Shown one piece after another: positions 28,401 through 36,700 of a stretch of 64,000 nucleotides of DNA. The translations under genes were made by a program, and so were the position numbers. The stretch is from Tenebrio molitor (lineage: Eukaryota > Arthropoda > Insecta > Coleoptera > Tenebrionidae): the NCBI RefSeq assembly GCF_963966145.1, contig NC_091052.1:4216001-4280000 (forward strand). The letters are read 5' to 3'. The first letter of the stretch is position 1. Each line of letters starts with the position of its first letter. The notes under the pieces were generated by a model. The model did no database searches. It saw only the letters and a program-made list of their open reading frames with translations, and was not told the DNA's origin.

Positions 28401-28441
28401 ATGCGGGAAGCGGAATAGGGGTAGGTGAGAGGCCCGGCTGA
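1175..28441 (+). CDS. Pitx: Pitx/Ptx1 paired-like homeodomain transcription factor
   Basis: Sequence-specific nuclear transcription factor of the Pitx class. The coding sequence joins 1175-1457, 16134-16369 and 27842-28441 (1119 nt, 372 residues), with GT-AG borders and matching phases (1, then 0). The homeodomain is about residues 128-187: it starts [20 protein letters not shown] and ends in VWFKNRRAKWRK. Lys-50 of the recognition helix is the Bicoid/Otx/Pitx-type residue that prefers TAATCC sites. After it come a Pitx-conserved GFGTQFNGLM and YSYNNWA block, then an OAR motif (IASLRLKAKQH, about 324-342) and a C-terminal LSACQYA. The N-terminus is rich in His, Ser and Val, as in diverged insect Pitx proteins. 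The start is the ATG at 1175, because the frame is closed by a stop at 1115. Introns are about 14.7 and 11.5 kb. In flies and vertebrates Pitx acts in neural, muscle and left-right or gut patterning; the role here is inferred by homology. Confidence 0.95.
1458..4474. other. Pitx intron 1, first part
   Basis: Mostly AT-rich intron. A GC-richer island at about 2030-2200 contains CpG-rich inverted motifs (GCCGTCGTCG and GGCGACGGC) and a near-palindrome around 2138-2158 (ACCCGGATCATCCGGTA), so it may be regulatory. A roughly 25-bp unit containing CAGCGGAGATAATAACTT is duplicated near 3115-3165. At 3581-3620 two opposed transposon-like ends lie almost back to back. No gene was recognised. Confidence 0.45.
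4475..5352. mobile_element. Foldback/MITE-like element with CAGGGTGT ends
   Basis: The left end TACAGGGTGTATCTGAAATA is mirrored at the right end by TATTTCAGATACATCCTGTA. The similarity runs about 85 bp inward (TTAATTTTAACCAGT and ACTGGTTAAAATTAA). An inner pair also matches: GGCATTCACGATC...CCAACTC at about 4591-4625 and its complement at about 5037-5068. The internal sequence has no transposase ORF, so this is a non-autonomous element. The exact ends and target-site duplication are not resolved. Confidence 0.75.
5353..9428. other. Pitx intron 1, with GC-richer islands
   Basis: AT-rich intron broken by islands of higher GC and lower simple-repeat content at about 5690-6070, 6200-6440, 7400-7760 and 7960-8380. 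These are typical of conserved cis-regulatory modules, but conservation cannot be tested here. TATAAAAG occurs at 6276 and 7595 on the plus strand without a convincing downstream exon. ORFs in these islands lack family resemblance and were not called. Confidence 0.35.
9429..9955. mobile_element. Inverted duplication of a ~213-bp MITE
   Basis: Two copies of a roughly 213-bp unit (about 9431-9643 and 9743-9953), each with ends related to TACAGGGTGT and ACACCCTGTA, face each other. The mirror symmetry continues into the spacer: ATTTTATAAAACGTACGCCAATG is matched by CATTGGTGTACGTTTTATAAAAT. This leaves a loop of only about 42 bp. The arms are nearly identical over about 243 bp, so the whole locus could fold into one long hairpin. 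No coding sequence is present. Confidence 0.88.
9956..12552. other. Pitx intron 1, central part
   Basis: AT-rich intron. Open frames at 10532-10873 and, on both strands, at 11226-11613 show no recognisable domain and no splice support. The frame on the minus strand at 11226-11510 overlaps the plus one, as expected of chance frames. Nothing else is supported. Confidence 0.4.
12553..12672 (+). CDS. Pitx: Candidate alternative Pitx exon (1b)
   Basis: A GC-richer block inside intron 1 is open in one frame from an acceptor-like ACAG (AG at 12551-12552) to a donor GTAATA at 12673. It is exactly 120 nt and phase 1 at both ends, so it fits between exon 1 and exon 2 without breaking the frame. It also contains an ATG at 12594 in the same frame. 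Starting there it encodes MSGSNTMDHPQLPFPTAARS and a further basic RTRDRKG that joins SRSLSDP of exon 2, just as exon 1 does with KLKRG. It could be an alternative first coding exon (26 full codons plus one base) or a 40-residue cassette. The acceptor has a weak pyrimidine tract, which favours the first-exon reading. Confidence 0.6.
12673..16133. other. Pitx intron 1, last part
   Basis: AT-rich intron ending in the acceptor TCCTTTTGCAG (AG at 16132-16133). TACAAGGTGGGTAATAAA near 13364 resembles one end of a CAGGGTG-type element; its partner end was not found. No gene was recognised; the frames at 14521-14793 (both strands) have no family resemblance. Confidence 0.4.
16134..16369 (+). CDS. 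Pitx: Pitx exon 2: linker and homeodomain residues 1-46
   Basis: The exon runs from acceptor AG 16132-16133 to donor GTAAGT at 16370. It completes codon 95 (Gly) and encodes residues 96-173: an SRSLSDPIKTESG linker, an acidic-then-basic stretch (DGDDGKNDKKTKR) and homeodomain residues 1-46, ending TNLTEARVR. The intron after homeodomain residue 46 is the classical position in paired-like homeobox genes. Confidence 0.95.
16370..18114. other. Pitx intron 2, first part
   Basis: AT-rich. A small inverted pair containing GGTTGGTATTG lies at about 17045-17056 and, inverted, at 17209-17219, suggesting an old MITE of roughly 190 bp. A perfect 13-bp hairpin lies at 17272-17305: TTCGGTGTCACAA, loop of 8, then the complement. 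No gene was recognised. Confidence 0.4.
18115..18237. mobile_element. Hairpin element, type H1, copy 1
   Basis: The left arm (TACTCGTTTTATAAGCCATT then TTGTCGCAC) is mirrored by the right arm (GTGCGACAAAATGG, then TTATAAAACACGTA). Between them lies a GC-rich core, CACTCGTCGCTGCGTTCCTC followed by GTGCTCTA. The copy at 41740-41866 has the same plan, with diverged arms and a related core. No coding capacity. Confidence 0.75.
18238..18728. other. Pitx intron 2, between hairpin elements
   Basis: AT-rich sequence with no gene. A short motif, AATCTGGGACAACT, is repeated at about 18350 and 18398 in similar context (GTTCAWATRAATCTGGGACAA), a local duplication of unknown meaning. Confidence 0.4.
18729..19255 (+). 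repeat. Hairpin element H2 plus ~400-bp tail, copy A
   Basis: 18729-18842 is a palindromic element. ATCATTAAGGGTAGAAG is mirrored by CTTCTACTCTGAATGAT, TCTTTTTGTGCT by AGCACAAAAAGA, and AAGCCCA by TGGGCG. In the middle is a GC-rich core GACCGAGACGAAGTCGAGGTC (18779-18799). The tail at about 18862-19255 (CTATTTTATCTTCAAGCGG, then TTGCTGCAGTTACAGTAAAA) recurs in the same order and orientation at 30590-31023. The repeated association suggests that hairpin and tail belong to one element. Confidence 0.75.
19256..20712. other. Pitx intron 2 with a GC-rich island (candidate enhancer)
   Basis: 19400-19800 is clearly GC-richer than its surroundings and non-coding. It contains three K50-homeodomain type sites, TAATCC at 19465 and 19620 and GGATTA at 19655, plus the palindromic GCGATCGC near 19663. 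The rest is AT-rich; ORFs within it are not recognisable. A degraded element end (CCGGGTGACACTGTA) lies near 20580. Confidence 0.35.
20713..21311. mobile_element. MITE with ~70-bp terminal inverted repeats
   Basis: The left end TACAGGGTATTTAACGAGTG, continuing through GGAATTGAAAATGCAACCC and ACAATACATTT, is mirrored at the right end (AAATGTATTGTGGGTTGCAT ... CACTCGTGAAATACCCTGTA). The match over about 70 bp is high. The roughly 450-bp interior is AT-rich and non-coding. Confidence 0.88.
21312..25147. other. Pitx intron 2, middle part
   Basis: AT-rich intron with a GC-rich block at 23010-23110: an inverted GAGCGCGCG (23018) and CGCGCGCTC (23090) flank two CCCGGATCT direct repeats. A moderately GC-rich stretch follows at 23340-23590. 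Neither has coding potential; both could be regulatory. The rest shows nothing identifiable. Confidence 0.35.
25148..25412. mobile_element. Possible hAT-like non-autonomous remnant
   Basis: The right border, read on the minus strand, is GCCGGTGGTTCTTAACCTGTGG. This resembles the typical CAGTGGTTCTTAACCTGTGG ends of hAT/Charlie-type elements. The left border near 25150 (CAGCGCCCCC) is only weakly compatible, so the extent is uncertain. Confidence 0.35.
25413..27223. other. Pitx intron 2 with a large GC-rich island
   Basis: About 25870-27030 is the most GC-rich long stretch in the window outside exons. Frames are open through parts of it (26549-26899, 26691-27029), but the longer begins at TTG, neither resembles a known family, and the frames overlap each other, so coding is not supported. 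Candidate regulatory or non-coding RNA sequence about 1-2 kb upstream of the last Pitx exon. Confidence 0.35.
27224..27688. mobile_element. MITE with CAGGGTGTC ends
   Basis: The left end TACAGGGTGTCTTAAAATTA, followed by TCGTATT, is matched in inverse by the right end (AATACGTTAATTTTGCGACA, then CCCTGTA). The interior of about 400 bp is AT-rich with no ORF of note. It belongs with the other CAGGGTGT-ended elements here. Confidence 0.78.
27689..27775 (+). repeat. Truncated hairpin element H2, copy C
   Basis: Starts ATCATTAAGAGTAGAAGTGA and continues through the GTGCTAAGCCCAGAGATT arm and the core GACCGAGACGAAATCGAGGTC, then stops within the right arm after ACTGGGC. It abuts the preceding MITE and ends less than 75 bp before the exon 3 acceptor of Pitx. 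Confidence 0.75.
27842..28441 (+). CDS. Pitx: Pitx exon 3: recognition helix, OAR domain and C-terminus
   Basis: Begins after TTTTGTTTCAG (AG 27840-27841), phase 0, with VWFKNRRAKWRKRERN (homeodomain 47-60 and its basic tail). It encodes residues 174-372: an Ala/Asn-rich linker (NAMNAMNAAAEF), the conserved GFGTQFNGLMPTF and SYSYNNWATK segment, a low-complexity Ser/Pro/Ala region, PYTTPANPYSMYH, the OAR motif and LSACQYA. The last residues, GSGIGVGERPG, differ from the usual Pitx end. The stop TGA is at 28439-28441. No more coding exon is needed. Confidence 0.95.
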   Translation: MWFKNRRAKWRKRERNAMNAMNAAAEFKTGFGTQFNGLMPTFGDTDTLYSSYSYNNWATKVPSPLGTKPFWSVVPPNHHQSPVNCFNAATSVAAASMSGAAGTMLPGGMSSGLTSTPTAVAPQPCPYTTPANPYSMYHHRAATEPCTAMSSSIASLRLKAKQHTGFVGYSSVSPVRSSSAGLSACQYAGSGIGVGERPG

Positions 28442-30258
28442 GAGCACGATCTGGCCTTGATGGCCCAATTAAAACACGAAGACCAAGACGATTGATAAGA
28501 TAAGTCCATTCTGTTTGAACAAATATGCTTATTATCCAATCTGTTTGCCAGCGATAAGAAACCCAAAATGGCAGACGAATTCCATTACGTGTCCATTCCG
28601 TGAGGAATTTGCAAATTTTGTGAGGCGCAATTAATAATTAGAGAAACATCCCGTACACAAAATGACGTGACTTGGTAAAACAGGCTAGCTGCTTGCACAA
28701 ATTTATTTATACAAATTTTAAAACGCTAACTGCACCATAAAAGTGGATGCTAAATATCCAAAAAAGTGTCAACTAAATGTCAATAATATTCAAAAAATTT
28801 CGACACTAAATGACGAAAGTAGAAAAAAAAAGGAAAGTGATATTATTTATTTGGACAAGCTGCCGTTATGGTGTAAGTCAGTGAAAGCTGCCAGCCTTTT
28901 TCGAACACCTCGTATATGAACTGTGTTACATGAATTGCAATGTGATTGGTATTTTTTTGGATAATTCCAACCCCATTATTAATTGCGCCTAACTAAATAT
29001 TTGTCGTTTCCACCCTTTCCCTTTCCCATTTGTCAGAATAATTAATTATCTGCTCTGCAATAAAACAAAACATTTCGCCGTTCCCGCTTTGGTAAAAGAT
29101 AAAATCAAATTTCGTTATAATGTATAAATTGTTTATTTTAAAAGCGGATAATTAGTTAAAACGACAGATGAAAAGAGATGTTAATCAATTAGTTCGACAT
29201 GAGAAGACTTCAATATAGCAATATCTGGTCTACGTGTTGTATCAAAATTTGTAAATAAAAAGTCTAGTTTTGATGTCGATTTGTAAAGTAGATGATGATT
29301 TATTGTTCTGTTGGGGGCGCGTTTTCAAAAACGATTAAAAATAACGTAGTGTCTAGTAATTAATAACATAAATTATCCAGCCCCTTACCTGAGTTTTTAA
29401 TTAATTGTGAATTATCGCCATGTAAAATAATACCCCCGACTTCCACGTGCCATACATTTAATTTAGTTTAATTAGAGTTCACCGTTCGAAATGAATGTTT
29501 TCTGCTCAATTAACCAGAAGTGATGATAAAAGATTTTTCATTTTTTGTTGATAGTGCGTTATAGTTTAGGTATTACATTTGCAATGATGTAGTACAAAGT
29601 TTCTAGCCAAATATATTTTATAATCGTGCCAAATGATTTCCAAAGATTTACTTGTTTAAGTTTATTGTTCTTGATTAAAGGAAATAGATGAGATTGGCGA
29701 TGGCCCTTTTTGTAGGCCATCAGTACAAAGGCTGCAAAGTGCAATGTAATATAATCTGATGCGTGTTGTGGATAAGCGAATGAATGAGAGCTGTACTTAC
29801 TTATTTGTAAGATATTTGAATAGATTGTATAGTGATATCCCCACAAAACTATTGTACCTATCTCCTAACAATTATACTCTGTGCATATCGTTTGTAACTG
29901 TTTGAACATTTTCAATCATCTAGTCACAATAAAATTAATCCATACTTACTGATTCGTTTCATTTCGAAAACCAAGTAATCTGTGATCACACCAAAAGACC
30001 GATTTCTCATCAGAACTGTCTTCGCTAAACCAGGTAAGTGAGATAATTTTATTAAAACTTGTAATGTTGGCCCGAAAATGAGCCCTAATTGATTAATAGA
30101 TTATTATGTTAAAATAAATGAGCAAAAATCCGTCATTGAAAAGTATGCGTTAGTCATATCGCACACAAATATTACAATTGATTGGAGATTAATGTTTGCA
30201 ACTGAAAACAATACGATTAAATTATCAAATATTATCTACAAGACGTGCAAAATTTGTG
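28442..30258. other. Pitx 3' flank: probable 3' UTR, then intergenic DNA
   Basis: The proximal part is presumably 3' UTR. The first canonical AATAAA on the plus strand after the stop is at 29059-29064 (CTGCAATAAAAC), followed by others. No gene was recognised; frames at 29559-29846 are on the opposite strand and featureless. Confidence 0.4.
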
Positions 30259-30413
30259 CTACAGTTGGTTGCAAAAAAAACGGGAACTGTCAGAATAAAA
30301 TTGACACTTTTTTTAAATTTCTTCATAGTGTGAAATCTTCTTACGAGATATATGTACGAATAGGTTAGAATTAACGTAAAAATTCAATGACATTTAAAAA
30401 AAATTATTTGATA
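30259..30413. mobile_element. Truncated MITE with CAGTTGGTTGC end
   Basis: Starts TACAGTTGGTTGCAAAAAAA and runs parallel to the inverted right half of the complete element at 46766-46996 (GGGAACTGTCAGAATAAAAT, CATAGTGTGAAA, AAAATTCAATGAC, AATTATTTGATA). The similarity breaks off at about 30413, where the next repeat begins. Confidence 0.75.
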
Positions 30414-30414
30414 G

Positions 30415-31023
30415 TACAAAGTCTTTTTGTGGTAAGCACAAAGATTGAAGACGGAGACGAAGTTGAGGTCAGCAACTGGGCGAAGCACAAAAAGACCTTC
30501 TACTCTGAATGCAAAAGAAAATAAATGAACTCATGTCCAAATTTTTTTTTGTGATCCGCTTGAAGATAAAATAGTATAGGTATATTATACTATTTTATCT
30601 TCAAGCGGATCACAAAAAAAAATTTGGACATGAGTTCATTTATTTTCTTTTGCTGCAGTTACAGTAAAATGACAATTTTCAAACTTACAATTTTTAAATT
30701 TTAAGGCAGAAGTAATTCCTAGTTCTCTTGTTGCAATATTATCAGTACTTGAAGGTTCATACTAAAGTCTACTAAAATCTAAAGTTTAGTTTTTAACGTT
30801 GAATGGCCATCTTGCTATTTTTGATTTTGACATCTGTCATTCGTGGACATGGGCGACTCGTGTTACACCACAGTGGCACAGGTTAAATATTGGATAATAA
30901 TTTCGTTATTTCGCTTTTTAAGAGGCTTTTTTAAATACGGGTAATTTAATTATTAAATATTTCGTGTAATTATTGATAAATAAATCGTAAGAAATGCTTC
31001 CAATGACCTTACATTTGACTCGG
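30415..31023 (+). repeat. Hairpin element H2 plus tail, copy B, with inverted head
   Basis: The hairpin part at about 30420-30510 carries core GACGGAGACGAAGTTGAGGTC. It is followed by a 70-bp inverted copy of the tail start (AAAATAAATGAACTCATGTC ... CCGCTTGAAGATAAAATAG) and then the tail itself (CTATTTTATCTTCAAGCGG ...) to about 31023. The tail matches copy A (18862-19255) but includes an extra block of about 60 bp near 30825-30885. The two tail starts face each other around TATAGGTATATTATA, forming a strong palindrome. Confidence 0.78.
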
Positions 31024-31442
31024 TCGAGTTGCCTGTGGACATTTCAACTCCTGGGATTTGAAGTGTTTCAAGTCCGGTTACAAAAAAAAAGCCACTTCAA
31101 CCAGTTCTATAGAGATACACAAAGTTTATCAGGAATTTAAATTTCAAAATGGCTTCCGCTTCCTTTCTTTCATTGTATGGAACAGATGGAACTTTTGTTT
31201 TTGCAATAGTAATATAAATATAAACGAATGTGTTACTACGTTTGTTATTTTCCTAAGATCTCAAGAACCAAAGTTTTCAATTTATGATAACATAATAACA
31301 ATACGTTTGATAATACCTAAATAAAATTGAAAACATTTTAAATGTGCTTAATAATAATCATAATCAAACACAAATGTGGCAGTTTAAAGACTGCTCTTGT
31401 TGTATCAGTGTAAATAAATTAAGAATTTGATAAAAAATTAAG
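31024..31442. other. Intergenic, AT-rich
   Basis: No gene recognised. The frame at 31058-31324 has no family resemblance and low-complexity composition. Confidence 0.4.
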
Positions 31443-31824
31443 TATATACGGGAAAATGTCTTTCCCGCACCCAGATGTTTTTTACTTTGCAACAGAAACT
31501 AGAGCAAATTGCTTTGTAAGGTTGGTATTAAATGACGTAAGCAGATGATAATGTAAATTCACTTTAAACAAAATGGACGTTTAATTATTATTAATCGTCT
31601 ACAAAGTATGAAATCAGCAAATAAAGTAGGTAGTATCGAATTTGATTCCCTAATTTCAGGTGGCGTCAAAATACTTTCGTCAAAGCAGAAACAGAAAAAA
31701 TAATGAACCAAGAATGAATCGACAGCACCGACGCTTTAATTTTTTTAAATATTTTTGAATTAATCGTTACAAAAAATATTGTACCTAACGTATGATGCGG
31801 GAAGACACATTTCCCGCCTAAGCA
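31443..31824. mobile_element. Possible MITE with hairpin-like ends
   Basis: Left end ACGGGAAAATGTCTTTCCCG and right end CGGGAAGACACATTTCCCGC are inverse partners of each other, and each is also a small hairpin on its own (CGGGAAA/TTTCCCG). The interior is AT-rich and non-coding. Confidence 0.6.
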
Positions 31825-33459
31825 CTTTGTGTGAATTTATCTTCCGGCAAATGTTAGGTAGCTAAATATTTTGCTTGTAGCAACACTCTGTATACTTAAA
31901 TAATATAAAAAAACGTCGTTCCTCTTCCCCAAAGTTAATCTGCGGGCGATCCACTCACAATAATTGGAAAAATTATAAATGCGCGAGATTTTTCGGTCTC
32001 CCCCGGTTGGAGTGGTGAAATCGTCGCATGGATACGCAGATGTTCCGGGGTGGCATTTAAACTATTATTATGTTGATCGGGCCATGATAGCGGGATTACA
32101 CTTGCAATAAAACCAGCACTGATACATATCAATGCAACCTCAATATGCTCCGACTGGTCGCTTTATTTATAGCCCGAATACGCGAACTGGTGACATGCTA
32201 CTCCACCCCCGAGGGGCGCACGTTCGTGTTACACCATTACCATTATGCTAATATTCATTTTTATTGGATTTGCCCTCAGATATTCTACACATATGTGTCT
32301 ATGATCTATGCTATTATTTTAACGCGGGGACTTGATCAAAAAGGGGGGAGAAATCAGGACCGGATTTGCACGGTTAAATTAACCTCTCCGAAGACGTTTT
32401 TGTTGCATTTTTAAGGTGAGTTTACAGTACATTAGGGCGTGATCACTTAAGGATATTGAAGGCGAATCTCCTTTTATTGAAGATTTTATTTTTATAGACC
32501 TTTCAGCAGCAGATGCCCATTTATTCGAAAACGTACATTTTATCAACTGTTTGTTTTAAAAAAATACGAGGCACTAACATTCCTGCAATAACAATAACAA
32601 TCATGTTATTACCGATAATTAAAGTCATACTGCTTTATGTGAAATTATTATTTCGATATGTTTATCTCGCGTCTATTAACGTCAGCAAAGTGATACGTGA
32701 ATTCGTCAGTGTTGATTTTTTTTTGTTCCATTGCAACACTTGCATAATGTAGCTATTTAATTAGCTAAAAGCATTCTACCGTATAAGAGTGACGGGCACC
32801 GGAGCGTAATGTGGTTCCACTGTAAATGTACGAGACATTGGGTGCCTAATCCGAACTTAACGAGTTTCTGCCCCGATTCTGGCCATTTCGTCCCGTACTC
32901 AAAGTCTAAGCAATCAACATAAGAATCTAAAATAAAATCCGGAGTTATTTTCTTTTTCACTTATAAAGTCGCTTTCCTGCACCGGCTCTCCCCCAAGGGT
33001 ATCAGAGAAGGTGAAATAAATTCTGATGCGCTTAATTCAATTCCGAGGGTGTTTGTAAATACGGCTAGGTGCAATAATTATTTGATTTAATATTGGGAGG
33101 TGCATCGGAAATTAGTTTGCAGTGAATTCAATAGAAATACATTTTTGACATAGGCTATGCGAAATTGAGTAATAATTTGTATTAGTCGTAGTCAAGTGTA
33201 TTACTGACAAATTCAAGTGATGACTATAGAGCATGTTACTTTATTTGACAGTGACAAATCGCAATTGGGTACACTATTACGTTGGAAGTATTTGATCTTT
33301 AATATCATTTTTACTCGGAAGACTACAAGACTAGATTTTATACCAAAAATAACGATTAGTTGGGTCGATAAATCTGACTTCTTCTAATAAGAAGACATGG
33401 ACAAACAAAACACTAGTTTGATTTTATATTCATTATGCAAAATATTTTCCATTGTATCA
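31825..33459. other. Intergenic, with a modestly GC-rich stretch
   Basis: 31920-32400 is somewhat GC-richer (including CACCCCCGAGGGGCGC near 32202), without a recognisable protein. A degraded element end (ACACTCTGTATAC) lies near 31883. Other sequence is AT-rich and unassigned. Confidence 0.35.
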
Positions 33460-33752
33460 TATACAACGTGATCACGAATGACTGAATCTGTTGGTAACAA
33501 TGAAAATTTGAATGATTTTGGTACCACTGTAATCTAAACGCATTTCTAGTTGTCAGCTTTGACAGAGTTGACAAGCGAATTTGAAAGGGTCATCTTTGTA
33601 ATAGCATAAACATACCCGACATAACCTAATTTTTTTTTAATGTCGTGTCAAGTTAAAACATCCGGTCAGTGCCAATTACGAAACAGAAAAACACCAATAT
33701 TTTTCAATTGTTTCATTGCCAACAGACTCAATCATTATTGATCACTTTGTAT
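33460..33752. mobile_element. MITE, ~290 bp
   Basis: Left end ATACAACGTGATCACGAATG, continuing with ACTGAATCTGTTGG, is mirrored at the right by CCAACAGACTCAATCATTAT, then TGATCACTTTGTAT. The inverted similarity covers roughly 45 bp. Non-coding interior. A related single end (TTGTTGATCACTCTGTATA) lies near 35735. Confidence 0.8.
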
Positions 33753-36700
33753 TAATTTGTATTCGTATTCGTATGAGGAAAAAATGTAACAATTTAGGCA
33801 ATCTTCAAGACAACATATTTAATATGTGATAAGACTACCTGCTATTTTTATTATCAGTCATAAATCAATCACTGATATAAATTATCACAGAGGGATCATA
33901 CCGCCAGTAAACCCTCAGAATGACGACTATTCAACAAAATTTGTATCTCGTGTTTGAGTTTCATAAATTTGCATAAATTTCATACAGTTTACGTTTATTA
34001 CTTTGTAATTTTTTTAGTATTTTCATTAGTGAATATAAAATTAAATGCAAACATAAAACTATTTTTGGGTACATGTATAACAAAAGACCATTTATATTTT
34101 TTTGAATAAATTAAAAAATAAATATTTTGTTGCAAATCAACATTGTATGTTTATTTAAAATTTATATTATAATACTTTCCAAGAAGTACACACCAATGGA
34201 AAATTTTTACAAAATTACGATTTTAAGATTAAATATATCTTCCATTAAGAAAGCTGATTCGCGATAAGATTTCCCAATGCCAGAATAAATCTTAATCATA
34301 TCGTTAAGGCTTAAATGTGTTTAACATTAATTTTCTTTAGGTGAATCAGGAAGGAAAGTAGTACGATGTATTAAGATGTGGAAGTCGCAATTTTGTATCC
34401 TGGAAGTGCTTGTTTTTGTGGAAAATAAATTTGTAAAAATCCAAAAATTCATTTGTAAGACTTTAACAAGCCGCCGACTCGTGCAGCTCATACTTTTTAA
34501 TGATGAAAAGCGAAGGAAAGGAAAAGACAACTTTATAGTGGCAGTTTTCCTATTTTTATATCTGTTTCATTTCCGTTTTATGTGTCTTATTTATCCACCC
34601 TTGCACACGTCACTTCCAGTATTTTACAATCTAATCATGGGGAACGCACTGAAGTAATCCTATGTTATTTCTCTTGGTGTGTTTTCAGTCGTCTAATCCG
34701 ACGTTCGGGACGAATCCGGTTCGAGGGCGTTTCCGGGGATGTTGAACCGCGAACTGGGCGACTAGTCGGTGGCTGCTCCGCGAACTTCCCTCCCGAACAT
34801 TTGGATAGGAATATAAAATAAACTAACACGACCCCCCTATACATATTTCGTTTTGTTTTCCGAGGGATCCAGTCTTTCTTCAATGTTATTTCCGGATTGC
34901 TTTTTAGAATTTACAGAAATTTTATTTGCAATCGGTTATTTGGCTGAGCCGGCAGCCGGAGCGTCTAATTTTTTTCGAAAGGGATTTATACGAAAAATAA
35001 ATATTTCATCTGGGGAAAACTCGATAATTGAACGGAGACGGCAAACACCATTCTCTGAAAATCTATTACAAATAAACGTTACATAATAAATCATAAACAT
35101 AATTACAATTACAATAATTTAAGCAAATAGGAATTCACTTTTTACTTAAGCCAGCATTAAGTGTGCTTTAAATTAAAATAAAATAAAAAATGTCCAAGTT
35201 ATTAAATGTATGCTCTATAAAAAATCGGAAAAAGACAAATCAACAAAACTACAAAAATAATCAAATGATGAAAAACTAAACCCAAGCAAATTTGAAAGTA
35301 TTTACCTAAATGCAAGGGTGGATCGTCGTTTATTGTCCTAGGTGTAACAGACGCTAACTGACAAATGAATTAATTAATCAACTACCTAGTGATTATTTAT
35401 TGACAATAGATTGGTGACATTTGATGGATTCTTCTTAAGTTTAAAAATTAGCTGATCAAAGATTCGTTGTCATAACAAACGACATGAGTGAATTATTAGG
35501 TCACTTTCAAATCAAGTGATTATACTAGTTGTTGGTAAAGCATTGAACTTTTATGATATAAAAAAAGCAACAGTTATCTTAGAATAAGTGGTAAAATGAG
35601 TTTTACCATTGAAGTTAAATAATTAAATAATTAATAATAGAGTTTTCGAGAGATAGGCAACCAATAAAACGACTGTGTAAGCAAGTATACATGTGTGTAC
35701 GATTAAGCTAAGAGCACTCTTGATTTGTTTTCTTGTTGATCACTCTGTATAAGCACGTTGTCACAAAGCTTGAAATAAAAGTCAACAACAAATATTAAAA
35801 ATTAACAGTAAAATTTGTTGAAAACCCTCGTTAACAACTTTTTTGTTTCTTCAATAGCAAAAATAGTTTTTGGATCAATTGAAAGACTCTTGAACTTTTT
35901 TCAAGGTTTTTTTAAAATTTGGTTTTTGACAACAATACATTAGGAAATTTTCTAAATTTTTACTCATAAATAAAATTGAAAAATACAAAAAGCGGTGTGA
36001 ACGGCATAACGGTGAATTAGAAAAGTAAGTGGAGCACAAAACTATTAACAAATGAAACTTTTGCCGTTAAATAAATAGCGTTATTAATTTGAAAGGATTA
36101 TTGTTGTATGATTTGTAAAAACTTTATAAAAGGCGGAAACTACTTTGCAGCGAGCGAGTTGTTCGGAGACTGACTGCGTCTGCAAATATTGATTTAAATT
36201 TCGTGTTTCGATAATAATTGGCAGTAAATTATTTAGGATTCCGGGCGAGTTCGCATAAGGCAGTCGGGTGGTGGTCGAAATTCCGGGTGGAGAGGGCCCG
36301 GAGCGGCCGCCAGGGCTAAAGTGGGATTAGTGGAGCTCGAGCCAATCAAGGCTAGCGGAGGGTTCGTGTGTTGTGGCCCTCGATTACTCTGACGGCACAA
36401 AGGGGGAAACCACAAGAAACTCCTGCTGGCTGGTGTTCTGTATCCGTCAATAACACTAACTTTCCGGGCAGACTTCATAATCGTCCCGATACGAAGGCGG
36501 TGCATTATTTTCGCCCGGAACGTAAAAAAATCCGCCGAGGAATCGTGGTAATTAGAGGAAGCAGCAAACGAGCTACCTGTAGCTGGCTATAGTTTTTTTT
36601 AAATATAGATATAATGGGACGTATCGAAAATCCATTAGGTTAAATGCCGTGCTAATTTAAGAGTAAGCTGGAAAATCGCGCAAAATTGAAATAAAAAGCC

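Noticed and set aside
28000..28468. Several long minus-strand frames across Pitx exon 3
   Set aside because: Antisense shadows of the GC-rich coding exon.
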